Positions 25,245 to 36,720 of a stretch of 64,000 nt of DNA are shown here, one piece after another (position 1 is the stretch's first letter; every line of letters begins with the position of its first letter). A program made the position numbers and the translations under genes. A model generated the notes under the pieces. It did not search any database. It was given only the letters and a program-made list of their open reading frames with translations, and was not told the origin of the DNA. Location: NCBI RefSeq assembly GCF_001039355.2, contig NW_019774637.1, positions 206,927 to 270,926 of the forward strand, in the 5' to 3' direction. The stretch comes from Lingula anatina (lineage: Eukaryota; Brachiopoda; Lingulata; Lingulida; Lingulidae).

Positions 25245-27812
25245 ACCTCCTGTATTTGTCCAGCTGTATTTTGACATTTTCCTCTGTTGGCCCTGCTTCT
25301 TACCACTACCCTGACCACCAGTGACCCTCGTCTTGACCAGGGAGTATTTACTCCGTTTTACCACCAATGACCTGTTCACAATGAGGGATTTATTCCCTTG
25401 AATATGTTGGACTTCCTGTTGACTTGGCTTTTCATTTTTTCTGTTTAGTTTGTACTTAGATACTCTTGGACTATTGTCTCTTGTGGCAGATATACTTGGA
25501 GATGAGTGATTCTTGTGTTTTGAAGAGAAAAGAGCCTGGTGAATTTTTCCAGTGTGTGGTTGTTGTAGTTGTTTTATTGGTTTGTATCCTGGGTTGATTT
25601 TCTTATACTTTGACACCAGACCCCTGGCCACAGTCTGTGCTGGGGAATCCTTGCTGTTACTACCAGAGCTACTGTTAGAAAGGCTTCTATTGAGATTGTG
25701 TCCTAGCTTACTGGCCGAGTGTTTAGTTGTGTGACCTTCCACCTTTTTTCCACTATTCCCTAACCTCTTGGCTCGAGTATCCCCAGACACCCATGTGTAC
25801 TTGGGGTTCACAACTGTCCTCTTAGATGGCTTTGAGCAGGATACATTGAGAGTATTGGCATTGTTGTCAGACATTATAAGATCTGCATCTTCCAGAGATT
25901 TCGTTTTTTGATTTACAGCACCATAATTGAATCCTGAGTTTTGGTTATTGAAAGTTATGTTGGAAAATCCTGAAATCTTATCGTTCACAGGGGCATTTCC
26001 TGGACGGACATCAACAAGTGATTTATCATATAGCAAACCATGCTCTGTCTTCTTGGCAGTAGTGGAGAGGGTTTTCTTTATTAAACTATATTTACCTTTC
26101 TTTAGAAAGGCACTACCTGCAGGAACGGTCTCCTTCACATATGCCCCTGGATTGGTATTGCTAACAGTCTGTGGTAATTTGACAGTTCTTTTGGAATGTA
26201 TTTGGCTAGAAGTTTGAGCACCTGTGGTAACTGTTTCTGTGGCACTATACTTCACTTCCCTCTTACTATTAGCACCATTAGAAATATTAGCACCTGGCTG
26301 AGTATTAAAATTATAAATCTGTTTTTTGGCCCCACCTCTTTCTGAAGGCTCAATTTCATGAGAGGTGTTCTTTACTACATTCTTTGAAATGACCACTTTC
26401 TCAGATGGTTTGCTTTTATCAGAAAATGCATTTCCTAAAGTATTCACTTTCCTGGCAATACTATTTCCTTGAAATGACGTGGACTTGAATGTGTTTTGAG
26501 GTGCTACCACTGTCCTGGACTTGGTAGGGTGGTGTGCTGTAGATACACTGGGGTTCTCTCTGCTGCCTCCCTGGGGTGGCACTATCTGTCTGTTTCTGTT
26601 GATCCATGTTTTGTTTCCTCTGTTTCTGTTGAATGCCTTGTCTCTGGTGTATGTTGACTGTGTGCCCCCTTTCTGTTTATGAGCATGGATTAATTCTGGT
26701 GTTAAAATAGAATTTGTTTTTTATTTCACTTGATAGTATCAGAAGAAAAGTTTACAATAATAAAAGTGATAAAAATAATGGCATACGATTACACCACACT
26801 GATGGTTTTATTGACAAAATGGTCAGAATATACAATTAGAAGTCATCCCAAGTTTCAAGTTTGGACAATTATTGGTACTTTTGTAGTATACCCCCCCACC
26901 CTGTAACTTTCTGTAACTTTCACTTTTCAAACAGTTTTTTACATTTTCTTGTTCATCTATGTCAAAGCTGTTGAAATAAAATGCTTTTGTAATTACCTGT
27001 GGACTTTTTATCTGTTTTAATCACGTTTAATCCAGCCCATTGAAATACAATGTTAGAATCTTCAATTTACACCCGCAGTCAATAACTTGCCGCGTTTTCG
27101 TTGGCTAACTCAAAGGTAATTTTATGTGAACAAGTAGCTCATAATAATTTCACAGAGAAAGTCCAAGTATACAATGTATCAATCCTATGTTCACATAAAA
27201 TAAGGTAGAGTTAGCCAACGAAAACGCGGCAAGTTATTGACTGCGGGTACATTGTAAATTTTCACATTGTATTTCAATGGGGTGGATTAAACGTGATTAA
27301 AACTAATAAAAAGACCACAGGTAATTACAAAAACATTTTATTTCAACAGTTTTGACATAGGTGAAAAAGACAATGTAAAAAAATGTTTGAAAAATGAAAG
27401 TTTCAGGAAGTTACAGGGTGGGGGGGGGGGGGGTATACTACAAAAGTACCCAATTTTTTTCCATCAAATTAGCGAAGGGTATTTTTGTGGTTAGAAAATT
27501 AACTAAATGATAAGATCTGATGCAATTAACAGTTACCCATTTGAGCTATTCTACATTTTAAACCTTCTATGTTGAACTATTTTTCTCTTTCTACTTCGTC
27601 TTCAACTCGACTTGTTCAACCCGACTTGCGAGTCACGAATCATGAACCAGATTTTTTTTGGAATAGAAGCATTTTAAACAATCCACTGATGATTGAGCAC
27701 TTTTTTTAACTCTCTGATCTTTCGATAAACATAAAAAAGTGTATAAAGTTTTATCAAGTCACTTACTTGTCCAATATTCCACTTCTTTTAAAAGAGCATT
27801 CGTTTCGTCCAT
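25245..27812 (-). CDS. ZC3H3: Second copy of ZC3H3 exons 1-2 (partial, probable allele)
   Basis: Exon 1 copy 27767-27812 (same 46-nt length, ATG, donor GTAAGT) and exon 2 copy 25245-26695 (cut at its 3' end by N25244). The protein is nearly identical to copy A, with scattered replacements (SRENPSV for SIENPSV, NKSLIV for NKSFNV). No exons 3-10 follow because the contig starts inside exon 2. The intron between the two exons carries a 577-bp foldback element that copy A lacks. I infer the alternative haplotype left in the assembly; a true partial tandem duplication is the other possibility. Confidence 0.75.
26874..27450. mobile_element. Foldback/MITE-type element with arms of about 255 bp
   Basis: Left arm 26874-27131 and right arm 27189-27450 are inverted copies around a 57-bp loop. 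Ends read GGTACTTTTGTAGTATACC and its inverse, each followed inward by a poly-C or poly-G run. The arm tips at the loop are CTTGCCGCGTTTTCGTTGGC and its inverse. Flanks show AATT-like sequence on both sides (candidate target duplication). Absent from the equivalent intron position in copy A (about 24389). Confidence 0.85.
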
Positions 27813-28618
27813 CGTCAACAACTTTTCGGAAATTTACTGGCTGGATTCGTCGTAAAGAATAATCCGGAACGCTCAATAAATGTTTTTCGGCTGGATTATC
27901 TACGTTGTCTTAACATATTTTTGCATTTGTAAAAAATATATTTTGATATTTAAAATATCTTTTAGTATTTAAAAACTGCCCAATTCTGTACATTCCTGTA
28001 AGTAGTCTCTGTCATCAATATTCCTCTTTTTATATGGTACTTCCTTGTTTTGAGTTCAGTGGAATGGACTTGCACATGGAGTCGATCACTTCCAAGTTAC
28101 GGGTTTAATAAAGGCTACTTAAAGCTGCTGAAGCCGTGATTACGTATACGAAAGAGTAACTGTCGTCCCTCAGAGGGCACTTAATAAAGATTATACTGAG
28201 CATGCGATCCAAGGTTCGATAGTGTGGTAGACGCCGGTAAGCGGCTGAGACTAGAGAGGTTACCCTGGATTTTCCCTCTCTTAGAACTGTGCTTCTAGTA
28301 TTTCTATTCATGTTTACTGCTACATTTGTTTTGGACCGTGAGATATAAAAAGATGATTACAACAGTGGAAATAAAAACCTTTCAAGATTGTGTGTATACA
28401 TATATTGGTATACTGTATGTACATGATTTTCCAAATCTGACCCAAACAATTATTATCTATGTATAATACCAATGCTATCTTTGACTAATACTTAAAGTGG
28501 ACAATGCCAGTAGGATAACAAGTGTCTGGGGATCATCAAATGGTCATTTGGGCCTGAAGTGATATTCTTTAATTATTAATTTCAAAAATGAAAATGGCAA
28601 TTTAACTTGTTGTTCCAG
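27813..28618. promoter_or_regulatory. Putative bidirectional promoter between ZC3H3 and nSMase
   Basis: Only about 0.8 kb separates the divergent ZC3H3 ATG (27812, minus) from the sphingomyelinase coding exon (acceptor at 28617-28618, ATG 28634, plus). The 27813-28260 part matches copy A at 24738-25190, then the copies diverge. The nSMase ATG exon opens with a splice acceptor, so an upstream 5' UTR exon must lie in this interval. No TATA box stood out. Confidence 0.45.
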
Positions 28619-30985
28619 GTGCAGTAAGGAAGCATGTCGCCCCCTTCCCAGCGAACACACAACTCCAGGTGTTTAGGAGTGCTGTACAACATCTCCTGGG
28701 GCATGACCTATCCCACATACTGGCTCACCAACAAACTCCTGACTCTTTTCATATCGACCTCGCGGGAGAGGAGTCGCAGAGGTTGGGAAGAACCATGTTA
28801 TGAACACTACATCATCATAACATTTGCTGCCCCAGTTTTGCTTGCTTTGATTGTTATCACCCTACCCCTATGCATGCTGGGATTGTTGATATGGGTGCCC
28901 ACGCAAAAGTGTCGTAGTTCACTTAGGTATTCTAGTCATAGTTCAGTGCATGACTTTAATGAACAAGATGCTATTGATGTCCATAATGATGCTGACAGAA
29001 TTAGAGTGTCACAAGGGAAATCTACATTATCAAATTTAGAACTGGCTGCAAACTGTGATAATCCTCTTAACAGTACTGATGTATCTCAAAGTGATCTAAA
29101 ATCAGTAAAAGTGCATGCGCCTTTTCCACCACAGCCTTCCAGCTCTGCTTGCAGGTGCATGCATGACGATGTTATCACAAAAAACCAGGGCACAACACAG
29201 AGAAGGTTTGAGAGAAGATTTACTGTTGCCACAGCAAATGTATGCCTTATGCCAGAATTCATCGCCAGAATTAATAACCTTTCTAATACACAATGGCGGG
29301 CTAAAACAATTGGGAGTAGAATAATAGAAAATCTTTCAAAGAATGATACTGAGAATTCAGTTCTACTTAACAGTGACGTAGGAGAACAAAACCCAAACAA
29401 AGTTGATTCTGAAGGATATGGTATATTGACAGGTACATCTGACAATTCTTTAAAGCATTGTCATAGAGATGATGAAACAAAAAGTCATGAATTAACAGAT
29501 AAGACAATAGCCAAAAAAGAATTGACTGATGTAGCAGTGGGCCACACAATTTGCCAAACTGAAAGTACAAATGACAGTTCTGAAATTCAAGAATTGACCG
29601 ATAACAGTAGGTCTCGTTTATCACACGATTTAGGAACTCACAAACCTGACACAAAACACAGTGATCCGAGATGTCACAGTGACCCCAAATGTCTTGTATC
29701 CACCCACTTCCCAGCAGAATTGGATTTTCTGTGTCTTCAGGAAGTTTTTGATAGAAGAGCTAGCCATACCCTAGTAAAGAAACTCCACCAACACTTTCCC
29801 CACATTGTTCATGATGTTGGGGTGTACTTTAGAAGAAGTNATCAGAATTGCCATTAGCTTGTTTTGTGCATTGTTATTGTCTGCTTTTTTCCTGTACATT
29901 TGACAGCTTTGCTGCCTTGTTTATTTTTGCATCAAAATTGACAAAATGACCTCTTTTGCATCTTTTTTTTTCTTTTTTTTGTCTGTACATTTGACAGCTT
30001 TGCTGCCTTGTTATGTGTATCTATCGTTATTTCACTTGAGCTAGATCTTGTTCGGGACAAGCAGAAATTTACTCTGGCATAAATTTTAGTACTGTAACAG
30101 TATTCCTTAATTTTCTGTTATCAAGTTTAAGATATATATAGGCTAATAAGTTAATATTCTTATAGCTATTTAAGTGTTGTGATTATTTACTGATCAGATT
30201 TAATTGTCAGAACTGTGTTATGTAATTCTAGGTAAACATTGGAAAATCAGCGGAAGGGCAGAAATTTGCAGGATATATTGCAACCACTCATACCCAGGCC
30301 TCTCAAGGTGTGGCATTTTTCATTAATTGATATTAATTGATTTGCCATTAATTGATAGATTAATTAGTACATAAACAACGTCAGAAATAAAACAAACCCT
30401 TCAGTTTTCTATGAAACACCTTTAATTAAACTTTCTGGTGAGAATGTACATTGTTAAAATCGTATTGTGTATTATATAACTGAAGCCCAAGACAGATGAA
30501 GCATGCTGAGGCCTTTGTCCAACAGTAGAACACTTAATCTCATAATGTCATAATTATGATGATGGTCATGATCATATGTATTCAGTTGTTAATCTTGGAA
30601 ATTTTAAAATGAATTGTATTAAAATCAAGGTGCAAAAGACATCAGGTCTCAGCAGCTCAATGACACACTGCAGTGGATAGAGGAGTTCATTCTGAAGACC
30701 AGGAATCCAGAGGAAAGGATCCTGTTTGACCTGCTCTGTGGTGACCTCAACTTTGACAACATGTCAACTGGTATGTACTATACATAGAAATTACTGTGAC
30801 TGGAGGCAGATAGGCCATCTTCTGGGTCTTCCAGCAGACGGTCAAATTTTTTCAAGTATACATGGAAGGTCATCAAATTTTTCTGTCGGAAGATGGTCAA
30901 AAATGAAGGATGAATCAACAAAGATAATTTGGAAGACTGCCAGAAAATGTCCCTGGATCTGCCCCTGGTGACATCAACTTCACCA

Positions 30986-31034
<49 letters not shown>

Positions 31035-33163
31035 ATATGAATTTTAAAAATTATGTACTCACCAGAAAGGGGCAAAAAATAATAAATTGTTTCTTTTTAT
31101 CCCATCCTGAATTGGTGCATGGCTATGATGGTTTCATTGCTTCCAGATGACCGAGTATTTTACACACATCCATTGCTGCAGAAGTATCAGGACCCCTGCA
31201 GGGTAACACCTGGTGTGGATCAGTCATGGGCACTTGGTAAGTCTCCTTTCTTCCTGTATCTCTCCTTGGTCCTTGGGGAAGTTTTGAGGAAAGAGTTCAA
31301 TACCAATATTACTAACATTGAACTTCTGTCCTTTGGAAGGTTTTGAGGGAAGAGTTTCATGTAAAATAATACCAGTATTGTTGAGTTTTCTCTGACTCTC
31401 TTTTGTTATTAAAAAGGAAAGAAAAAAACTGTATGCAACATGTGCAGTTGCATTTTTTCTGTTTAACTTCCCTTAAAAAGTCCAATTTACCTGTGAAAAA
31501 GTATGGATTATTTTCCTTTATGCCACTAGACCATGGATATTTCATTCCATATTTTCAATGTTTCATATTATTCCATATCATTAGTATGGTTCATGTAAAT
31601 GTTATCATTGTGTACGCAAGGCTTTTATTTTTAGGGACAGAGATATATCAAAAGAAACTTTATGTAGATACAGAGGAACTTACAGAGTAAGTGTTGTTTA
31701 TGTTTTCATGTAACGTTTGTGCAGTTAACAGTAAAGAAATTATTTGCATCTAAAATATTTTAAGACATTACTGTAACAGTAGCTATCAGACATTTTTAAA
31801 AACTTTATTAAAACCGAAACCATTTCATGGGCAGTAAAAAAAAGTAACTTGTGATCCAAAGTATGGGCATATTTTAAAATTTATTTCGATTGAAACAAAA
31901 CATAAGTTAGCCCAAAGTGTTTCAATGGCTTGCATATAGGTTAGTTAGAAAAGTGAAAAATAACACACTTGCTGGTCGGTAAATTTTACTATTTTGGCAA
32001 GCACGGCATATTTTAAAATTTTGACAGTAAATAAAAGCTGGGGTGACAGCGTCGTAGATTATGTTATAAATATTCAGATTGGATTAATGTAAAAGTCCTT
32101 CTTGATGTGACAATATTATTTTAGTATATGGCCTCATGTACAACAGCAGACTAACTGGTGTGCAGATCAGATATGGCAATCCACATAAAAGCTTGAAGTG
32201 TAATCCCCTAATAGACACTGAATAGATTCCCTGTGAAAATTACACCACAAACATTCAAGTGGGTTGTATTTTGATCTGCAGACTTGTTGTTAATGTGGTC
32301 TAAATGATCTTTTTACTAATATGTACAATTATGTAATTTTGTAGGATATTGACTGACCCAGAGAGAATAAAAAAATATGTAGAAGATGTGATAATCAAGG
32401 AAGAAGACAGTGTTAGTGGTTCCAGTTTGCCTAAAGCCAATGGCAGGAGGAGAATTGACTATCTTCTCTACTGCAATGATCACATGGACACCAATATGAC
32501 ACTGGTGAGTTAGGCTACATTCAGAAAAAGGGACTAACTAGTCCAAGGATCAAATATGGCCGACCCACTTGAATACGTCCCCATGGGATATCTATTTAGT
32601 GTGTTTTAGAGGATTAGATGGCAAGCTTTGTAGTGGGTTGCCATATTTGTCCCTTGGACTAGTTAATCCCTTATTCTGAATAGAGCCTTATACCCTAGAA
32701 ATGCATCCTCAGACTTCAGAACTCCCTGCCTAAATAGATAAATTTCCTTTCGTTTGCTAATAATCTTATGCAGCAGTATAACTAGATTGTTTTTCAAATG
32801 AAAAATAAGTCTAGATGGCATTTCAAGAAATATTAATATTACTGTAATTCATAAGTCTAGTAGTATTTGCTTGCCTCTTACCTTTTACTAACTGTCAAGC
32901 AGAGATCCAGTGTGGTAAAAATAAATAGAAGGGGACACAGTCACACTATGTTAAGATAATGATTATTATTCCTGCCATTCTTCTTGCTATGAATCTTGTT
33001 TTATATATAAATTTTTTATTTAATAATTGTTGTCTTTGAATTAAATTTTGTAAATTTATTTTTTCAGAATGTTGTAGAATACCGCTATATCAGCCAGTTG
33101 GCTTCCTTGACTGACCACATTCCACTGTCTATGACGCTGACCATACGGACAAACCTGGAGTAG
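28619..33163 (+). CDS. SMPD3: Neutral sphingomyelinase, SMPD3/SMPD5-like (internal segment missing)
   Basis: Membrane phosphodiesterase that cleaves sphingomyelin to ceramide and phosphocholine. Exons: 28619 to about 29837 (ATG 28634), 30232-30307, 30630-30770, 31147-31236, 31635-31686, 32345-32504, 33068-33163 (TAG); phases agree from 30232 onward. Two N-terminal hydrophobic segments (about residues 12-40 and 59-88) match the membrane-inserted hairpins of nSMase2. Catalytic DNase I-like motifs: ATANVC (199-204), CLQEVFD (metal-binding E370), CGDLNFDN, GRRRIDYLL, SLTDH (catalytic Asp-His). The family segment following DVGVY, with the GCC and NSGLL motifs, is absent; it should fall at N29840. 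Symbol is by family: it could equally be called SMPD5-like. Confidence 0.9.
29840..29840. other. Single-N gap inside the nSMase gene
   Basis: The coding exon runs to DVGVY then a possible donor (AGAA|GTN). Sequence to the right is intronic and the exon expected next is not present before 30232. Unlike the other N joins, the two sides are not copies of each other, so sequence is missing here. Confidence 0.7.
29890..30013 (+). repeat. Direct repeat of 29 bp
   Basis: TGTACATTTGACAGCTTTGC followed by TGCCTTGTT occurs twice (near 29894 and 29984), separated by a T-rich stretch, in the intron just after the N gap. It is either a local duplication or a gap-filling artefact. Confidence 0.6.
30988..31032 (+). 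repeat. (TG)n microsatellite in an nSMase intron
   Basis: Uninterrupted TG dinucleotide run of about 45 bp directly after CACCACAG. Confidence 0.95.
32130..32298. mobile_element. Decayed MITE, related to the 175-bp family
   Basis: Shares the interior AAGCTTGA...CACTGAATAGATT...CAAGTGGGT with the elements at 32513 and 37567. Its ends form an imperfect inverted repeat (GGCCTCATGTACAACAGCAG against the inverse of GACTTGTTGTTAATGTGGTC). Confidence 0.45.
32513..32687. mobile_element. PIF/Harbinger-like MITE, 175 bp, in an nSMase intron
   Basis: Terminal inverted repeats GGCTACATTCAGAA and the inverse of GGCTCTATTCAGAA, flanked on both sides by TTA (32510-32512 and 32688-32690). A TTA/TAA target duplication is typical of PIF/Harbinger (Tourist-like) MITEs. 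Same length as the copies at 37567 and 41378. It sits six bases after the exon 32345-32504 donor. Confidence 0.8.
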
Positions 33164-36100
33164 ATCTGATACTCCATGCTGAGAAACTTCCACGTTAACC
33201 TAATTTTAAATACAAGTGCCATTTTGAAGATTGTCCATTTGTTTGAAACACTACTACAGATATGTGCCATTATATTCCAAGAGTTGTTAGTAAATCACAA
33301 AATGTATCTAATCTAAGATGGCTGTCCGGAATGAAACTATATATAGTCAACCACCAGATTTAACATGAACAGTCAGAGGATCTAGAACAGACAAGATTAA
33401 CACTGATGGATGCTGTCTTTTAGTTTTGATTATGATTTGATGGTGTTGTTGTTGCTAGAAATTGCTGACGCATAAATTTAGAACAAATAATGACTGTAGA
33501 TGTCAATGTGTCTGTGACAAGAAAAGGATTGTGATTTTTTTTGGGAGCCAACTGCAAAACCAGGTGCATTATCATTGTCCATGTATACCATGGTTTTAAA
33601 ATCAGTAACTTGGAGAAATGGACTCAGGTGTCATCAAGCTGAACAATTACTGATACAGCATCAGCAGGAATGATAACTGCAGCAAGATCAACAACAACTG
33701 CTACTGCTGGAAGATCAACAACAACTGCTACTACTGAAAGAGTGATTTTCTGTCAGGATGACACCAGGCGCAGGTAAGACTCTATATCTTTTGTCTAGTT
33801 TCTCAGCTTATGTGGTGAAATTTATTCAGTGAAAATTTTCAGGAATTCATTCACATTATTCAAAGTGGCATTAATTTTTTTAGCAGTAGACTTTTGTGAA
33901 CAATTGCCATGATGAACCATACAGCTTTACCAAATTACTCACTAAAACATACTTTGTAGGGGGTCATCCATTTTTATCATTTTCACTAGTCTACAAAGTG
34001 TTGTGAAAATAGTGATGAAAATGGATGGGCCCTAATTGTATATAAATGTCATTGTGGAATGGTGTGTTGTCAGTGTCTTAAGTTCAGCACAGTTGCAGTT
34101 GCTGGGATGTATGATCTTCAAACTGAAGTTTTCTCACTAAAACTTTAAATAGTTCAGCTGACTTCACACCACCACAGGAAATAACCAAAAAAAAAAAAAA
34201 AAAAACAGTGATTCAGCAGTCTGATTAATTTATGACATTAACAAAACCATTTATAGCCTATGAAGTCAGTGCAAATTCAAAAGGATCTTTTTGGACACAT
34301 CTTTGACAACAAATTACAATTGTTGAAACAATACAGGAAATCTCACTTGGATGCTCAAAGAGAGTCAAATGTTTGAAGACGAATTTTGGCGCATCAAATT
34401 ACTTTGTTACTGAACTCTTTTGGAGACATCTTTAGACATAATCAGTTTCAATTACACCTAGGTAGCTCTAACAATTGAAAACACCTGCAAATTAAATTCC
34501 AATTTGTATGGGCATGTTTCCATGGAGAATGCGAATATACTTACCTTGAAGCGACATATTTACAGGGGAAAATTACGCATTTAAAGTATTGTCGTAACTC
34601 CCATCATAATTAGCTTTGTATTTGGTCGTGATCTCAGAACAGAAACAAGTGCACAGAGCATCAGGAAACTTAAAAATTGTGACTGAACTTGGGATGATAA
34701 AAGCCTCCCACAATGAAGAAGTGAGTAATTTAACCCTGGATCAGCTATTGTGAAGCAATTTGTGTAATGGTAAATGTAATAAATGTAAGCAACAATGGAG
34801 ATATCTATTGTTACCGAAGAACAGCGGAGTGAGTTTACATTGCATGGTATGTCTGAGACCCTAATGACACTAATGGCTGAATGATAGTTCCCATTGGAAA
34901 TGCATAGTGTAGGGTTTCTCTTTGTGTTTGTATTTACAACAGATGAACATCTTTAGTGCATCACTTCAGGCTACAGTCTTATTTGGTTCATTCCGACGTT
35001 TTTTTAGACTTTAATGATTTTTTATTAGTGTAAACTGAATTCCTCTAGATAAATTAACAGAAGTTGGTCTAATACTATTTTGTTTTTAATTTTGTGAGTC
35101 AAAGCAGGAACATAAGCCACTGGCAAAAAAATATTTTTGAAAAACATTAAATGATTAAAAAGCTATTGCTAGAATTAAGTTCCAAAATGTTTTTCTTTAC
35201 GTTGTTCTGAATATGTCAATACTGTTATGCATTTTTTCATGAGATTCTCTACAGAATCCATTTTTATAAGTGGTCTAAAAGCAGCCACATTCACAAACCA
35301 CTACAAGTTTTTTTCTTCCAAAAAATCGCAAAATAATGACCTCAAGAGAGTGCTTTTTTTATAGTAACCCTATAATTTTTAGTCCCACCCTTCTTGTGGT
35401 TAGTGGGGCATTGTTTTTTAGTGTTGGGGGCATTCCCAAATTTAACAGTCCGACCTTGTTTTTAACAGTAATCAGTGGGGCTTGAAAGATTAAAGAGCTG
35501 CAGTGTGGTATCAATGGTGAAAATCTCCCACAGAAGATTGCTTTGAAATCAAGGGCGTTGGCTGGAAATCCCAGTGATGCTTAGTCACTGAGTAGTTTCA
35601 AGAGCTGTTGTATGGTTTCTTTATTTATGGCAGGCTGGTGAAGAGTGATGTGTTTAGTAGACTGTGATTTTACAGAAAAATTATGCCCCCCCCCCCCCCC
35701 AAAAAAAAAACACATTTCATGATGAAAAATTGCTTGATGATTGTTAATGTTCTATTCTATTATATAAATTTAGATATAAGTATCAAGGGTATATTTTAAT
35801 GATAGAATTCAAAGATTTCTTATACAAAAGAAAGATTGCTTGCATTTATTTACCCTTTTGGAAAATATGCAGCACTTAAAAGAAATTTACTAGTCTAGTA
35901 AATCTTGGCAAGTAATTCTTGACATTCAGGGCATATTGTAATGATAGTATTTGAATTTTCTTCATGAGGAAGGCAAGATTTCTTGCATTTGCTTACCCTT
36001 TTGGAAACATGCAGCACTTTGAAAAAATTTACTAGCAAACCTTGACAAGTTGTCTGCTCTCATTTGAGTTCAGGACATCATAAGTGTCATGGCACCTGTC

Positions 36101-36446
36101 CTCTTGGCCTGATGTGTGTTGTTGTCAATTGGAAAGAAAAAGTCTTCCAATTATCTTACCATTAAATTTGCACCTCCTCCTTCTGAGATAAAGAGTTTCT
36201 CACCCTCTGGGCTGGCCTAGGTGGAAGAACTTCCCAACACTTTTTTGCCAGGATATTTGCAGCAGTATTGATATCTATTATTCTAGTCAACAGTTATTGT
36301 TAGAAATGGGGGGCGGGGGGGGGGGGGAAAATTGGAAGTTGCATGAGCGAAGAGAAGGGAGACTGCATGAACAAGAAAATGTCTGAAAATGATGATCAAG
36401 TAGAGGCAGAAATTTTGCTTGACAAGAACTGAAGGTTTTTATTTGT
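33164..36446 (+). other. nSMase 3' flank and intergenic DNA
   Basis: No coding exon supported. The nSMase 3' UTR starts here. A 27-bp unit (GATCAACAACAACTGCTACT...) occurs twice at 33687-33739, shortly before a good donor-like CGCAG|GTAAGA at 33774, so the 3' UTR might be spliced. An imperfect hairpin (CATCCATTTTTATCA / TGATGAAAATGGATG) is at 33965-34031. Poly(A) at about 34190-34206, poly(C)-poly(A) at about 35688-35710 and poly(G) near 36308-36328 are simple runs. Confidence 0.5.
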
Positions 36447-36720
36447 CCTGCAGGCCTTTATAAATTTTAGTTTAAAGCAAAAATAAGTTTAATGTGTAAT
36501 AAATGGTTACAGAAATTCCCCGTCCAACAGAATACCTCTAAACTTCTTCATAATGAGCTTGGTGACGCAAACGTTTAATAAAATGGAAATAATTTAGCAT
36601 TTATTTTCTAATTTTTACCACTCCAACGCCCTGGTGAGTCCAGAAAGTAAACCCCAAAGTCCGAACACCCAAGATGCCGAATACAGACCTCATTTCCGAG
36701 ACTTAGAAGCAAATCTTTTA

